From: an uncultured Eubacteriales bacterium
GTDB taxonomy: Bacteria > Bacillota > Clostridia > Oscillospirales > Oscillospiraceae
Direction of reading: 5' to 3'
Assembly: GCA_900545515.1 (NCBI GenBank)
Contig: UQZA01000005.1
Span: 52,279-116,278, forward strand
DNA: 64,000 bases
The position numbers were made by a program, and so were the translations under genes. The notes under the pieces are model-generated. The model ran no database searches, was not told the DNA's origin, and saw nothing but the letters and a program-made list of their open reading frames with translations. Below are positions 8,483 to 16,442 of the stretch, in pieces. How positions within the stretch are numbered: position 1 is the first letter of the stretch; each line of letters opens with the position of its first letter.

Positions 8483-9685
8483 CTACATTTCATCCCCCGT
8501 CATGGCGTCCACCCGGACAAAGCGGAGGGTATCGAAGGAGACCGTCTCTGTGGACGCTTGCCGGACGGTCACCTCCCACATGGGGCGTAGAAGCCAACGC
8601 GATCCATCCTGCCAGTATACATACACCAGCTCCACCCGCTCAATCGTCCGCTTCTGGGTAGCCAGGATGTTCACGAATTTATTCTTGGCCACTTCCAAAG
8701 CCTCCCCGGCAGAAATGAACTGCTCCGGCTCCTCCACCACCTGGACAAAGGTCACCGGGTAAATGACCTCCAGGTCAATAATCCCGTCCTTTGTATACCA
8801 AACTACAATGCTATTGGGACAGTAGGACACGGTGCTGCTCTTTTCTCCCCGGCAGGCCAGAGGGATTCCGTCTGCGGCGCAAAAGAATTCAAACATGTAG
8901 CAATCGTCCTCTTCTGCCCAGTCGTCTCTCTGGGGATATTGCACGGTGCGCCCCTTGACTTCATGCGTCCATTTTTCGCTCTGGAGCTCCTCTCCTGCCT
9001 GGGCCATCCGTTCGTGGCTCACATACAGGGTCCGGTTTAAATACAGCTCCCCCAAGTGCAGAGTTGCCAGAGCCTCCCGAACCTCTGTCTCCGCCTCCTG
9101 CGCAGTCGCAAAGGACAAATCCTCCGGCTCTGTAAATAAATATGTAATCAGATGCTCCCCATTCTCTTCATACATCAGTTGTGTGGAATAAATGGGATAC
9201 GCGTTATATTGCTCATAATGTTCCTGATTGACGTAGCTAAAAATACTGGGGTACAGTCCTTCCTCACTGGACCCCTGGCCAAAGGTACTCCCACTGCGGC
9301 AGGTCCCCGCATAGACCATTTCGTTACCCTGCAGCCCGTCTTGCGTAACCTCAGAAACGGCGTCTCCATTCCAGGCCAGGAAGTCATCAATTTCTTCTTT
9401 GGTAAAAACCTTCATCTCCCCCAGATAGACCTTCGGCTTTGCGCCGCTGGCCGTGCCCTTTACCTCCGCATCAATGAGCAAATCCTCCTGAACCTCCTCG
9501 TAGAAGTGGGTGGGGTCCGTCTGGGGGACGGAGGCCGTCTCTGTTTGCTCTCTCTGTTCCGTCCCCGTCTGTTCGGAGCCTTCCCGGCGTGTCCCCTCCG
9601 TTGCTCCCGGTCTCTGGCAGGCAACCAAAGAGGCAGCCAGGATCAGACACAGAAGCAGGGCCGCCGCTTGCTTTCGTACGTTCAC
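8483..9685 (-). CDS. Lipoprotein of module A
   Basis: This 400-residue protein starts at GTG 9685, eight bases after AAAGGAG. The first 23 residues form a lipoprotein signal ending in LVAC (Cys23), followed by a Glu/Thr-rich linker. The mature part (residues about 55-400) is paralogous to the module B lipoprotein at 13718-14884: both carry AxxDxYMFxFxCAxDGIP and an EEPxxxxSAxEALxVAKxx stretch. Compartment: outer face of the membrane. It may belong to the DUF6034-type lipoproteins, but this is remembered rather than searched. As first gene of the module it probably works with the secreted protein and transporter, for example as an immunity or chaperone component. Confidence 0.8.
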   Translation of the reverse strand: MNVRKQAAALLLCLILAASLVACQRPGATEGTRREGSEQTGTEQREQTETASVPQTDPTHFYEEVQEDLLIDAEVKGTASGAKPKVYLGEMKVFTKEEIDDFLAWNGDAVSEVTQDGLQGNEMVYAGTCRSGSTFGQGSSEEGLYPSIFSYVNQEHYEQYNAYPIYSTQLMYEENGEHLITYLFTEPEDLSFATAQEAETEVREALATLHLGELYLNRTLYVSHERMAQAGEELQSEKWTHEVKGRTVQYPQRDDWAEEDDCYMFEFFCAADGIPLACRGEKSSTVSYCPNSIVVWYTKDGIIDLEVIYPVTFVQVVEEPEQFISAGEALEVAKNKFVNILATQKRTIERVELVYVYWQDGSRWLLRPMWEVTVRQASTETVSFDTLRFVRVDAMTGDEM

Positions 9686-9875
9686 ACAAAGCGCTCCTTT
9701 CTCTGCGACATTTGCACGGGATGTAAGATTTCCTCATGCTTTCTGGCATCACCGCGTGAATTTTTCTCTTCGCAAGTTGGTTTGTTCCAAAGCAATTGAT
9801 TTGTCTGCGGGCTGAATTTGGCATCCGAGGGAATCCGTTTTCCTCTGTGAAATACACGCCCCTTATTTTTTAATA

Positions 9876-9904
9876 ATATTAGCATATCTGCCAAAACTTG
9901 TCAA
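9876..9904 (-). promoter_or_regulatory. Promoter of module A
   Basis: TTGACA (9899-9904) and TAATAT (9876-9881) are spaced by 17 bases on the minus strand. The implied leader before the GTG at 9685 is about 180 bases. No other gene explains 9686-10162. Confidence 0.8.
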
Positions 9905-10055
9905 GCACATCTTCCAAAAAAGTAAACCATCCAAATGATTTTCCAATTTCTGGAAATTTGGGTCTGCAGCGTCCATGCTACATGCACGCAACTCCTAAGA
10001 TATTTTTGTAAAACCCAGCTTAAAATCATGTGCACCGTCTGCCTGCTGCCAAGTA

Positions 10056-10152
10056 GACCTGCTGCAAACTTGGCCGGGCGTAGCCCCACAGGAAGCGCCC
10101 GTATCCCCAAAAGCGCCTAGGAGGCTCCCCTCTGCCGCCTTTGCAGCAGGTC
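10056..10152. repeat. Long-range inverted repeat after the Spo0A-C-like gene, copy 1
   Basis: GACCTGCTGCAAA at 10056-10068 is the exact reverse complement of 10140-10152. The 71 bases between them contain further GC-rich stems around GGGCGCTTCCTG. It lies just past the stop of the Spo0A-C-like gene and before the module promoter, so it may end that transcript. An identical copy is at 15255-15351. Confidence 0.65.
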
Positions 10153-10162
10153 CGGTTCTTAC

Positions 10163-10513
10163 TTACGCCTCAGTGTTCTTTTTCTGCAACAGGGCGTGGC
10201 GCAGGATGCACAGGAAATCTCCCGCCGTAGGCGGCTGGGTGATCTTCCGCATGGCCAGCTCCGAAATCAGAGCTCCGTTGCACTCCCAAGCCTGGGCCGT
10301 GGCCGTCCGGAGGCTCCGTTCCGCGCAATTCCAAGTGCACCGGCACCGCCTGCCCACCTCCGGATAGAATTCCTGGGTCAGACTTTGCAGCCGCTCCGGC
10401 TCTTCCACCGCCAGCGCCGCAGCCTCCACCACAACGGCATATCCCGCCTGCACCAGATAAATTCCCATCTGATACAGCAGCTCCTCCAGTTCGTATTTCA
10501 TCGGTTCCATCAT
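10163..10513 (-). CDS. Stand-alone Spo0A C-terminal-domain-like DNA-binding protein, copy 1
   Basis: This 116-residue protein matches the effector domain of the sporulation master regulator Spo0A along its whole length. There is an ELLYQMGIYLVQAGYAVVVE start, then TQEFYPEVGRRCRCTW, the recognition-helix region AERSLRTATAQAW and an ending PPTAGDFLCILRHALL. In Spo0A the matching parts are the YPxIA, VERAIRHAIEVAW and PTxSEFI segments. No receiver domain is present, so phosphorylation control is lost and it may be a constitutive DNA binder or a Spo0A antagonist. The ATG at 10513 has AGGAG eight bases upstream; a farther upstream codon has no site. Copy 2 at 15362-15712 is identical. Confidence 0.8.
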   Translation of the reverse strand: MMEPMKYELEELLYQMGIYLVQAGYAVVVEAAALAVEEPERLQSLTQEFYPEVGRRCRCTWNCAERSLRTATAQAWECNGALISELAMRKITQPPTAGDFLCILRHALLQKKNTEA

Positions 10514-10757
10514 ACTTTTGGCTCCTTTTCTATAAATATAGGGATACCTCTTCATACTAATGGATGCAGCGCTCATTTTACAGTTTTAGGGATACTTGGC
10601 ATAAAAATTTTGCTATCCGGCCAGCCGGTCAGGATAACTGCATAGGATTCACCCTGCCGATTGCTTCGCACCTACCACCGGAGACATAAGCGTACCGTTC
10701 AGCGCTAAGAAAGCCGAAAGCTATGCACTGATGGACGGAAGTCGTACCGTGTAACGC

Positions 10758-11307
10758 TTAAAATTGCACTTTTTCTGTAAGCGTAAATCCTGTCATCGTG
10801 CAAAAAACTCCGGCTCCGAGATGGAACTCAGAGCCGGAGCTGTCATGTTCACTTGGTCTGCATTCTGCCGGTACGTCCCAGGGAAGCAGCTTTTCCACTG
10901 CCGCTGGGTCCGTCAGTTCGGCTGTGTTTGCTTCCTCCAGCAGCCATATCACGTACCGGTAGGGCTCCAAATGGTATCCAGGGCATATTCATGCTTCCTG
11001 TGCCGTTTGTGAGCTGCACAATGGTAACGGACTCTTCCGGTTCCTTTTCTGCAGCAGAGAATACTTCGGCTGCATGAAACAGGAAGCTCAGCTGTTCCAC
11101 AAAAGACTCGTCGCTCTTCTCGGAAGATGCGCCAAATTGCTTGTGTCTGGCAAGGCGCAGTGCCTCCGTAAGCACCAATACCTGGTTTCCCAGACGAGAA
11201 ATACGTTCGTCCTGAGATGCCAGTCGAGCGTTCTTGTCCTCATATTCCGCACGGGAAATGGTGACTGTTTCCCTGGTACTTGTTTGGAAATTATCTTCCT
11301 TTTTCAT
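10758..11307 (-). pseudogene. IS66 transposase (tnpC) remnant, internally deleted and frameshifted
   Basis: The reading frame from 11307 gives the typical IS66 N-terminal coiled region (ISRAEYEDKNARLASQDERI, then LRLARHKQFGASSEKSDE). After about 96 residues the sequence jumps to the C-terminal end of the same protein. That end continues in another frame as LEPYRYVIWLLEEANTAELT and LLPWDVPAECR, which is the normal IS66 C-terminus. About 350 central residues, including the catalytic DDE core, are gone. The remnant is non-functional. Confidence 0.85.
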
Positions 11308-11470
11308 GTGTTTATTGTACTATATACCAGAAAGTGCAAGAAAACACATAATTTCTCAGATTACTTCCAAGCCAGATACCGGCTTGTGCGCCTTTGGCTG
11401 ATCCACACTCAGCCCCTCCATGAGCCGGCGGTACGGCTGGGCTGTCAGGGATCTGACTTCACTTTCCTTT
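10777..11470 (-). mobile_element. Degenerate IS66-family element
   Basis: Minus-strand remnants of tnpB and tnpC lie in the normal IS66 order, with most of tnpC missing. The left boundary is set at a GTAAGCG sequence (10777) that resembles IS66 ends; the right end is not resolved and abuts the stop of permease 2 of module B. The element cannot make an active transposase. It sits exactly where the ATPase gene of module B would be expected. Confidence 0.75.
11356..11468 (-). pseudogene. IS66 Orf2 (tnpB) C-terminal fragment
   Basis: The minus strand reads EVRSLTAQPYRRLMEGLSVD followed by QPKAHK, ending at a TGA at 11356-11358. This matches the remembered C-terminus of IS66 Orf2 proteins (RxLMEGLxIDQPKAHK). 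The N-terminal part is missing, replaced by the end of the module B permease gene. Confidence 0.75.
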
Positions 11471-11477
11471 GCCAGGG

Positions 11478-12317
11478 TTATTCAGCATCTATTTTACATT
11501 GATGGACTGTAGCAATACTCAGCGTCCCCAGTAGGATGCTCAAACCCAAAACCATACCTATCCCATAAGCATAGGACGGCATATTTTGATTTGTATGTCC
11601 CATAAGGCTGTAGTCCATCCAGGAAACAGGGGAGAACCATGTCCATACATGGTAGTACCGGAAATAGCTGAACATACGAATCACGCTGTGCACAATGACA
11701 AGCCCCACAGCAATTGCGGTTCCCAAACCCTTTTGGCACCATAAGTTGCACAATAGTACCACTTCTCCCAAGAGGAAACAGACCCCTATCATCATACATC
11801 CCGTCCACACCGTCACCACGGCAGGAGTCGTCCCCTTAATCATTTGAGGGCTCAGGATCACATTCGCGTAGTCCCCATGCGCACCGGTGCGAGCGGCTGT
11901 TTGAAGGACCTTCCCCCAATCTCCCGCCCACTCCAAATTGGGCCACAGGAAAACCCAGGACAGCACCCACAAGAAAACCGTAAACAGTACGCTGAGAAAG
12001 AGAAGATAGAGCAGCTGCGCTGCGATCCACCGTTGCTTTCCCACACGCAGCAAAACAAACTGCTGCTGCCCATTCCGAAATGGCGCATCACAAATCATCA
12101 AAACAAACAACAGCAACATGACGGTAAAATTCCAGTTTGTATCTGGTAAAAAGGGAAAAATCCAAGGGTGTATCCGATAGCCCAGCGCAGTAGCGTAATC
12201 ATTCAGACCATGAAGCAGATTCCACATATGTAGTGTCAGGAACACAACGCACAAAAAATACTTTGGCTGTATGCGCCACTGCAGAACGTTCAACTTACAA
12301 CAGCGAAGCAGCTTCAT
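11478..12317 (-). CDS. ABC-2-like permease 2 of module B
   Basis: This 279-residue membrane protein is the paralogue of 6194-7042. It shares the MKLLRxCKLNxLQWRIxPKY start, the IHPWIFPFLPDTNW segment and the CDAPFRNGQQQFVLLRVGK loop. About six hydrophobic helices are visible. It overlaps permease 1 by ATGA at 12314-12317, the same coupling as in module A. No ATPase gene follows; an IS66 remnant begins within ten bases of its stop. Confidence 0.8.
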   Translation of the reverse strand: MKLLRCCKLNVLQWRIQPKYFLCVVFLTLHMWNLLHGLNDYATALGYRIHPWIFPFLPDTNWNFTVMLLLFVLMICDAPFRNGQQQFVLLRVGKQRWIAAQLLYLLFLSVLFTVFLWVLSWVFLWPNLEWAGDWGKVLQTAARTGAHGDYANVILSPQMIKGTTPAVVTVWTGCMMIGVCFLLGEVVLLCNLWCQKGLGTAIAVGLVIVHSVIRMFSYFRYYHVWTWFSPVSWMDYSLMGHTNQNMPSYAYGIGMVLGLSILLGTLSIATVHQCKIDAE

Positions 12318-13102
12318 GACACCTGCTCCTTTCTCATTCTCCTGCAAAAGGCCCACCCACACAGAATGGTGGCCACGGTCAGATATCCCACCGCCCAGTA
12401 AAAGCTTTCCATCTCATTGTCATATGTCTGTCCAAATATCACTCTAACCAGATACCATCTTATCTCCATATGAATCAGCTTCCCCAAAATCTCTTGCAGA
12501 TAATACAAGAGGATTGGCGACAGAATAGCCACATAGGCGTTGGGGAAAAAGGCAGTCACCATCAGCCCAAATTCTGCGGCAAAGCTACACGCCAGACCAA
12601 TGATCACAATCCGGACAGTAAAGTACAACATAGGCTTTCCCCGTGCCACCAGGTCCAGATAGGCAATCCCATCCCGCAAATCATGCAAATCAGGCTCCGG
12701 CAAACGCAGCGCTGCCAAAAGCAATAAAAACGCCGCCAAGGCTGCCACTGCCGCCAAAAAAGCGGAAACCGCTACGGCAATCGCCCGGGCCGCGCCATAG
12801 GCTGGCAGCCCCACCCGCTCCACGGCCTGCAAGAAAAAGCCGCTGGACCGGTCATGGCAGTAGCTCCACGCATACGCAACGGCGGCAATTGCCAACACCA
12901 GCTCCACCAAAGAGAGCGTTCCCGTCAAAGTATAATTCAGCATCTCTGCCGCGCTGAGAACGCGGCGGGATGTCTGACTCGTCAAATGTCGTCCGCAGTT
13001 GGCAACCAACCAAGTAAACAGCAGAGCCACCGTGACAAAAAATGGGCGCGAACACACACTGCGGTGCAAATCCACCCGCAGCGCACGACCCAGCGCCCTC
13101 AT
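12314..13102 (-). CDS. ABC-2-like permease 1 of module B
   Basis: This 262-residue membrane protein is the paralogue of 7039-7869, with MRALGRALRVDLHRS at the start and the loop HDRSSGFFLQAVERVGLPAYG. About six hydrophobic segments are present. The ATG at 13102 was preferred over a GTG at 13111 because AGGTGG lies five bases before it. The gene follows the small secreted-protein gene and a GC-rich hairpin. With the neighbouring permease it probably forms a membrane channel that borrows an ATPase, perhaps that of module A. Confidence 0.8.
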   Translation of the reverse strand: MRALGRALRVDLHRSVCSRPFFVTVALLFTWLVANCGRHLTSQTSRRVLSAAEMLNYTLTGTLSLVELVLAIAAVAYAWSYCHDRSSGFFLQAVERVGLPAYGAARAIAVAVSAFLAAVAALAAFLLLLAALRLPEPDLHDLRDGIAYLDLVARGKPMLYFTVRIVIIGLACSFAAEFGLMVTAFFPNAYVAILSPILLYYLQEILGKLIHMEIRWYLVRVIFGQTYDNEMESFYWAVGYLTVATILCGWAFCRRMRKEQVS

Positions 13103-13182
13103 CCCAACCACCTGCTTTTTGGCACATCCCCTTGTCGTTTCATTTCAGTTCCCTCTCTTTCTACGTTCCAGAGTTGACACAG

Positions 13183-13210
13183 GGGCCCCGGCTACGTGGC
13201 GCCGGAGCCC
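13183..13210 (-). terminator. Hairpin between the secreted-protein gene and the permeases (module B)
   Basis: GGGCCCCGGC (13183-13192) pairs with GCCGGAGCCC (13201-13210) at nine of ten positions around an eight-base loop. There is no T-run. It occupies the same place as the hairpin at 7946-7969 although the sequences differ, which suggests selection for a structure here. Confidence 0.5.
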
Positions 13211-13230
13211 GAGAGCTATCAAATCAAAGC

Positions 13231-13623
13231 TTAGGGATACCACGTACCGCCCATGCCGCCGCCACCTACATTGGGGGTCGTGGCGTGGAGATACAGTGTC
13301 CCATTGGTCACTGCAGTCGTGTAGTTAAGTTCATACAGGCCAGTGGAATCAACGTATTTCGTTGACGTGTACCCCTTGTTGCTGGCACTGGAGTAAGTAC
13401 CAACCCACAGATACGCATAACGGATCCCCATGATTCCAGTCACGCGAACACTGGCATGGTTGCCAGAAGTCGTACCGGCATCCGATTTCGTGCCTTCCTG
13501 CGGCGGACGGGCCTCACCGCCGGAAGCGCCAAAGGAGAAGTTAAACGTGGCTCCCGCCGAACCCGCTAACGCTACCGTCGTCAGCAGCATCACGGAACGC
13601 ATTCGTTTTCTGCTTTTGTTCAC
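13231..13623 (-). CDS. Small secreted protein of module B
   Basis: This 130-residue protein starts at GTG 13623 with GCAGGAG eight bases upstream. A short basic stretch and hydrophobic segment (SVMLLTTVALAGSAGA) act as a signal, followed by TFNFSFGASG. It shares with the module A protein the xFxFxFG mature start, KSDAGTTSG, and a C-terminal GTWYP. The rest has diverged widely, unlike the identical upstream repeat. Mature size is about 105 residues. It is probably the cargo or ligand of the flanking permeases. The function is unknown. Confidence 0.72.
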   Translation of the reverse strand: MNKSRKRMRSVMLLTTVALAGSAGATFNFSFGASGGEARPPQEGTKSDAGTTSGNHASVRVTGIMGIRYAYLWVGTYSSASNKGYTSTKYVDSTGLYELNYTTAVTNGTLYLHATTPNVGGGGMGGTWYP

Positions 13624-13717
13624 GGAAAATCTCCTGCTTTTTATTTTGCGGCCACATATTCCTTCCTCCGTGCCACGTCATTGAGTCCGGATTGCAGCGT
13701 TCGCACAACAAATGTCA

Positions 13718-14884
13718 CTATTTCTCTTTACCGGTCAAAGCATCTACCACAACGTACACGTATTCATCCCGCACTTCTCCGCTGTAGAGAACCACGTCTT
13801 TTTGACGTATCGCCACCTCCCAGCAGGGCTTTAACAACAGACGGTCCCGGTCTTGCTCCACATAATACCGGAGCGATACGCGGTCAATAACTCTTTCATA
13901 AGAGCTGACTACGTTTTGTGTCACCTCCTTGGCCACAGCTAGCGCTTCCGCCGCAGAAGTGATGGAAGCCGGTTCCTCCGCTACTTGGTCAAAATTCAAA
14001 GGCCCCTGCACCACCAGATAGGTGATCCCCACCCGATTGTACCGGACTGTGATGTTCACAGGCGCATAGCCTTCCGTTTGACTGCTCCAGGTAGTTGTTA
14101 ACATAGGAATACCATCATACGCGCAATTAAAGTCAAACATGTATGCGTCATCGGCCTCAGTCCAGCTCTCTTTGGAAGGAATCTCATCGCCTTTTTCTGC
14201 ATTTTTTCCTTTGATCAATTCCGAACGCTCCGCAGTCGCCAGGGCCTCATGGTCCAAATATAGCGTTCTTTTCAGTTCCAAATTCCCCACATCCAAGAGC
14301 TGCAGCATCTCCCGAACAGCCGTCTCCGCTTCTTGCTCTGTTGCAAAAGAAAAATTCTTAGGCTCTGTAAACAAATATGTATTATTGGAAGTGCCGCTTA
14401 CATCAATATAATCTCCTGTATCAAGAGACAGCACCGCCCCATACCACCGATCCGCTTCCAAATTATTATATGACATGCTAAAATTTCTGGAATTCTGTTC
14501 TAACTCCTGCAATATAATAGCATGGCCACCGTTTGCACATACCCCATCAAAATTATACAGCTGGTCCTCAGTGCGGTCCACCTTTACCTCCACCACCGGA
14601 TCTCCCACTTGAGATAAGAATGCCTGCAATCTCTCCTGGTTGAAGGCGGGCTTCCTGCCCACGTAGACCTTAGGTGTCACATTGCCTTCCGGGTGTTCCA
14701 CAACCGCATCGATCAACAGCCCTTCTTCTACTTCTTCATAGAAATGGTCTGGGTCCGTCTGAAGCGCCTGCTCCGTCTGTTGCCCCGTCTGTCCCTCCGT
14801 TGCTCCCGGTCTCTGGCAGGCAACCAAAGAGGCAGCCAGGCTCAGGCACAGAAGCAGGGCCGCCGCTTGCTTTCGTACGTTCAC
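13718..14884 (-). CDS. Lipoprotein of module B
   Basis: This 388-residue lipoprotein is the paralogue of 8483-9685. Its GTG start, Shine-Dalgarno site and signal peptide through LVAC (Cys23) lie in the shared repeat region and are almost identical to copy A (two base differences near the boundary). From residue about 35 on, the proteins diverge but keep the VEVKVD-type strands, ADDAYMFDFNCAYDGIP and EEPASITSAAEALAVAKE. It should sit on the outer face of the membrane. It may be DUF6034-like; this is remembered, not searched. Confidence 0.8.
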   Translation of the reverse strand: MNVRKQAAALLLCLSLAASLVACQRPGATEGQTGQQTEQALQTDPDHFYEEVEEGLLIDAVVEHPEGNVTPKVYVGRKPAFNQERLQAFLSQVGDPVVEVKVDRTEDQLYNFDGVCANGGHAIILQELEQNSRNFSMSYNNLEADRWYGAVLSLDTGDYIDVSGTSNNTYLFTEPKNFSFATEQEAETAVREMLQLLDVGNLELKRTLYLDHEALATAERSELIKGKNAEKGDEIPSKESWTEADDAYMFDFNCAYDGIPMLTTTWSSQTEGYAPVNITVRYNRVGITYLVVQGPLNFDQVAEEPASITSAAEALAVAKEVTQNVVSSYERVIDRVSLRYYVEQDRDRLLLKPCWEVAIRQKDVVLYSGEVRDEYVYVVVDALTGKEK

Positions 14885-15074
14885 ACAAAGCGCTCCTTTC
14901 TCTGCGACATTTGCACGGGATGTAAGATTTCCTCATGCTTTCTGGCATCACCGCGTGAATTTTTCTCTTCGCAAGTTGGTTTGTTCCAAAGCAATTGATT
15001 TGTCTGCGGGCTGAATTTGGCATCCGAGGGAATCCGTTTTCCTCTGTGAAATACACGCCCCTTATTTTTTAATA

Positions 15075-15103
15075 ATATTAGCATATCTGCCAAAACTTGT
15101 CAA
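15075..15103 (-). promoter_or_regulatory. Promoter of module B
   Basis: This is the second copy of the TTGACA-17-TAATAT promoter found at 9876-9904, identical in sequence. Both modules should therefore start transcription with the same strength and leader. Confidence 0.8.
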
Positions 15104-15254
15104 GCACATCTTCCAAAAAAGTAAACCATCCAAATGATTTTCCAATTTCTGGAAATTTGGGTCTGCAGCGTCCATGCTACATGCACGCAACTCCTAAGAT
15201 ATTTTTGTAAAACCCAGCTTAAAATCATGTGCACCGTCTGCCTGCTGCCAAGTA

Positions 15255-15351
15255 GACCTGCTGCAAACTTGGCCGGGCGTAGCCCCACAGGAAGCGCCCG
15301 TATCCCCAAAAGCGCCTAGGAGGCTCCCCTCTGCCGCCTTTGCAGCAGGTC
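15255..15351. repeat. Long-range inverted repeat after the Spo0A-C-like gene, copy 2
   Basis: This is the identical second copy of 10056-10152: 13-base perfect arms around a 71-base GC-rich centre. Confidence 0.65.
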
Positions 15352-15361
15352 CGGTTCTTAC

Positions 15362-15712
15362 TTACGCCTCAGTGTTCTTTTTCTGCAACAGGGCGTGGCG
15401 CAGGATGCACAGGAAATCTCCCGCCGTAGGCGGCTGGGTGATCTTCCGCATGGCCAGCTCCGAAATCAGAGCTCCGTTGCACTCCCAAGCCTGGGCCGTG
15501 GCCGTCCGGAGGCTCCGTTCCGCGCAATTCCAAGTGCACCGGCACCGCCTGCCCACCTCCGGATAGAATTCCTGGGTCAGACTTTGCAGCCGCTCCGGCT
15601 CTTCCACCGCCAGCGCCGCAGCCTCCACCACAACGGCATATCCCGCCTGCACCAGATAAATTCCCATCTGATACAGCAGCTCCTCCAGTTCGTATTTCAT
15701 CGGTTCCATCAT
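15362..15712 (-). CDS. Stand-alone Spo0A C-terminal-domain-like DNA-binding protein, copy 2
   Basis: This gene is identical in sequence to 10163-10513, because it lies inside the direct repeat. The features are the same: 116 residues, the YPEVGRR segment, the AERSLRTATAQAW recognition-helix region and the PPTAGDFLCIL ending, with no receiver domain. It stands directly upstream of module B in the same orientation, as copy 1 does for module A. That fixed position suggests a role in controlling the module or in its spread. Confidence 0.8.
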   Translation of the reverse strand: MMEPMKYELEELLYQMGIYLVQAGYAVVVEAAALAVEEPERLQSLTQEFYPEVGRRCRCTWNCAERSLRTATAQAWECNGALISELAMRKITQPPTAGDFLCILRHALLQKKNTEA

Positions 15713-15949
15713 ACTTTTGGCTCCTTTTCTATAAATATAGGGATACCTCTTCATACTAATGGATGCAGCGCTCATTTTACAGTTTTAGGGATACTTGGCA
15801 TAAAAATTTTTGCTATCCGGCCAGCCAATCAGGATAACTGCATGGGATTCACCCTGCCGATCGCTTCGCACCCGGGCCCTACCACCGGGATAGTACCTGG
15901 CTGCCCAGGCAGCTCCGAAGAAACGATACACGTTTTAGAGTTACGTTGT

Positions 15950-16018
15950 ACTAGGGGCTTCCGTGTCGTATGGTTCCTGCCTACCGGTCTGTAAAAAGGA
16001 AATACTGCTGTTCTGCCC
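15950..16018 (-). repeat. Dispersed intergenic repeat, copy near remB
   Basis: The reverse complement of this stretch matches 50171-50232 at roughly 80 percent by eye; both hold ACCATACGAC or CCATACGACG next to GGCAGGCAGGA or GGTAGGCAGGA and a CAGxATTTC block. A shorter relative of its AAAAAGGAAATxCTGCTG core is at about 35857-35877. The rest of 15713-16034 shows no gene. Confidence 0.6.
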
Positions 16019-16034
16019 ACTTGCAAAAAATCCA

Positions 16035-16063
16035 TTGACGCAAAAACCGCCCCATGGTACAAT
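16035..16063 (+). promoter_or_regulatory. Promoter of remB
   Basis: TTGACG (16035-16040) and TACAAT (16058-16063) are separated by 17 bases, about 30 bases ahead of the RemB start. Confidence 0.75.
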
Positions 16064-16093
16064 TGAGATCATCTAGTTATGGGGGGATTTATG

Positions 16094-16351
16094 ATGTATT
16101 TGCCCATTGGCGGCGATATGGCCGTGCGGACCAAGGCCATTGTGGGAATTTTTGGCCTGGACAACACCACCACCTCCCGGCACACCCGGCAGTTTTTGCA
16201 GTTGGCAGAACAGGAGGGTCAGGTGGTCAGCGCAGCGGAGGACCTGCCAAAAGCCTTTCTCCTTACCAGCGAATACGGCCTGCCCCGGGTATACCTGACC
16301 CAATTCAACGCCGCGACCCTGGAAAAGCGGCTGCACATCTCGGAGCGTTAG
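16094..16351 (+). CDS. remB: RemB-like extracellular matrix regulator (DUF370 family)
   Basis: This small protein (85 residues) fits the DUF370/RemA-RemB family. It shows MYLPIGGDMAVRTKAIVGIF, then TTTSRHTRQFLQLAEQEG, EDLPKAFLLT and a final SATLEKR-like NAATLEKRLH. Members in Bacillus bind DNA or regulate biofilm matrix genes, and RemB is less well understood than RemA. Two ATGs are adjacent; 16094 gives the family-like MYLxIGGD start, with GGGGGG seven bases upstream. It converges with dapF across a terminator. Confidence 0.85.
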   Translation: MYLPIGGDMAVRTKAIVGIFGLDNTTTSRHTRQFLQLAEQEGQVVSAAEDLPKAFLLTSEYGLPRVYLTQFNAATLEKRLHISER

Positions 16352-16371
16352 CCAAAGGACCGGCTCTACCC

Positions 16372-16432
16372 AAAAAAATCAGCCTGCAGCAGAGGGACGG
16401 TGCAAACCGTTCCGCCGCTGCAGGCTGATTTG
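16372..16432 (-). terminator. Terminator of dapF
   Basis: ATCAGCCTGCAGC (from 16379) pairs with GCTGCAGGCTGAT (ending 16430), with an inner GGACGGT/ACCGTTCC stem. On the minus strand seven T follow. It may also slow plus-strand transcripts from remB. Confidence 0.85.
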
Positions 16433-16442
16433 ATCAGAAAGG

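Larger units (their letters stand above)
9648..10610. repeat. 963-base direct repeat, copy 1
   Basis: This segment reads the same as 14847-15809 (offset 5199). Looser similarity continues on both sides, from about 9593 to 10684. It contains the lipoprotein signal-peptide codons, the promoter, a long inverted repeat and the Spo0A-C-like gene. The flanking module genes have clearly diverged, so identity here implies recent duplication or gene conversion. Confidence 0.95.
14847..15809. repeat. 963-base direct repeat, copy 2
   Basis: This reads the same as 9648-10610. The first difference on the right is one extra T after 15809; on the left there are substitutions just inside the lipoprotein gene. 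Similarity continues loosely to about 15890. Confidence 0.95.

Noticed and set aside
9682..10110. Two short minus-strand frames in the repeat (also at 14881-15309)
   Set aside because: They cover the promoter and leader of the modules, lack ribosome sites and resemble no protein.
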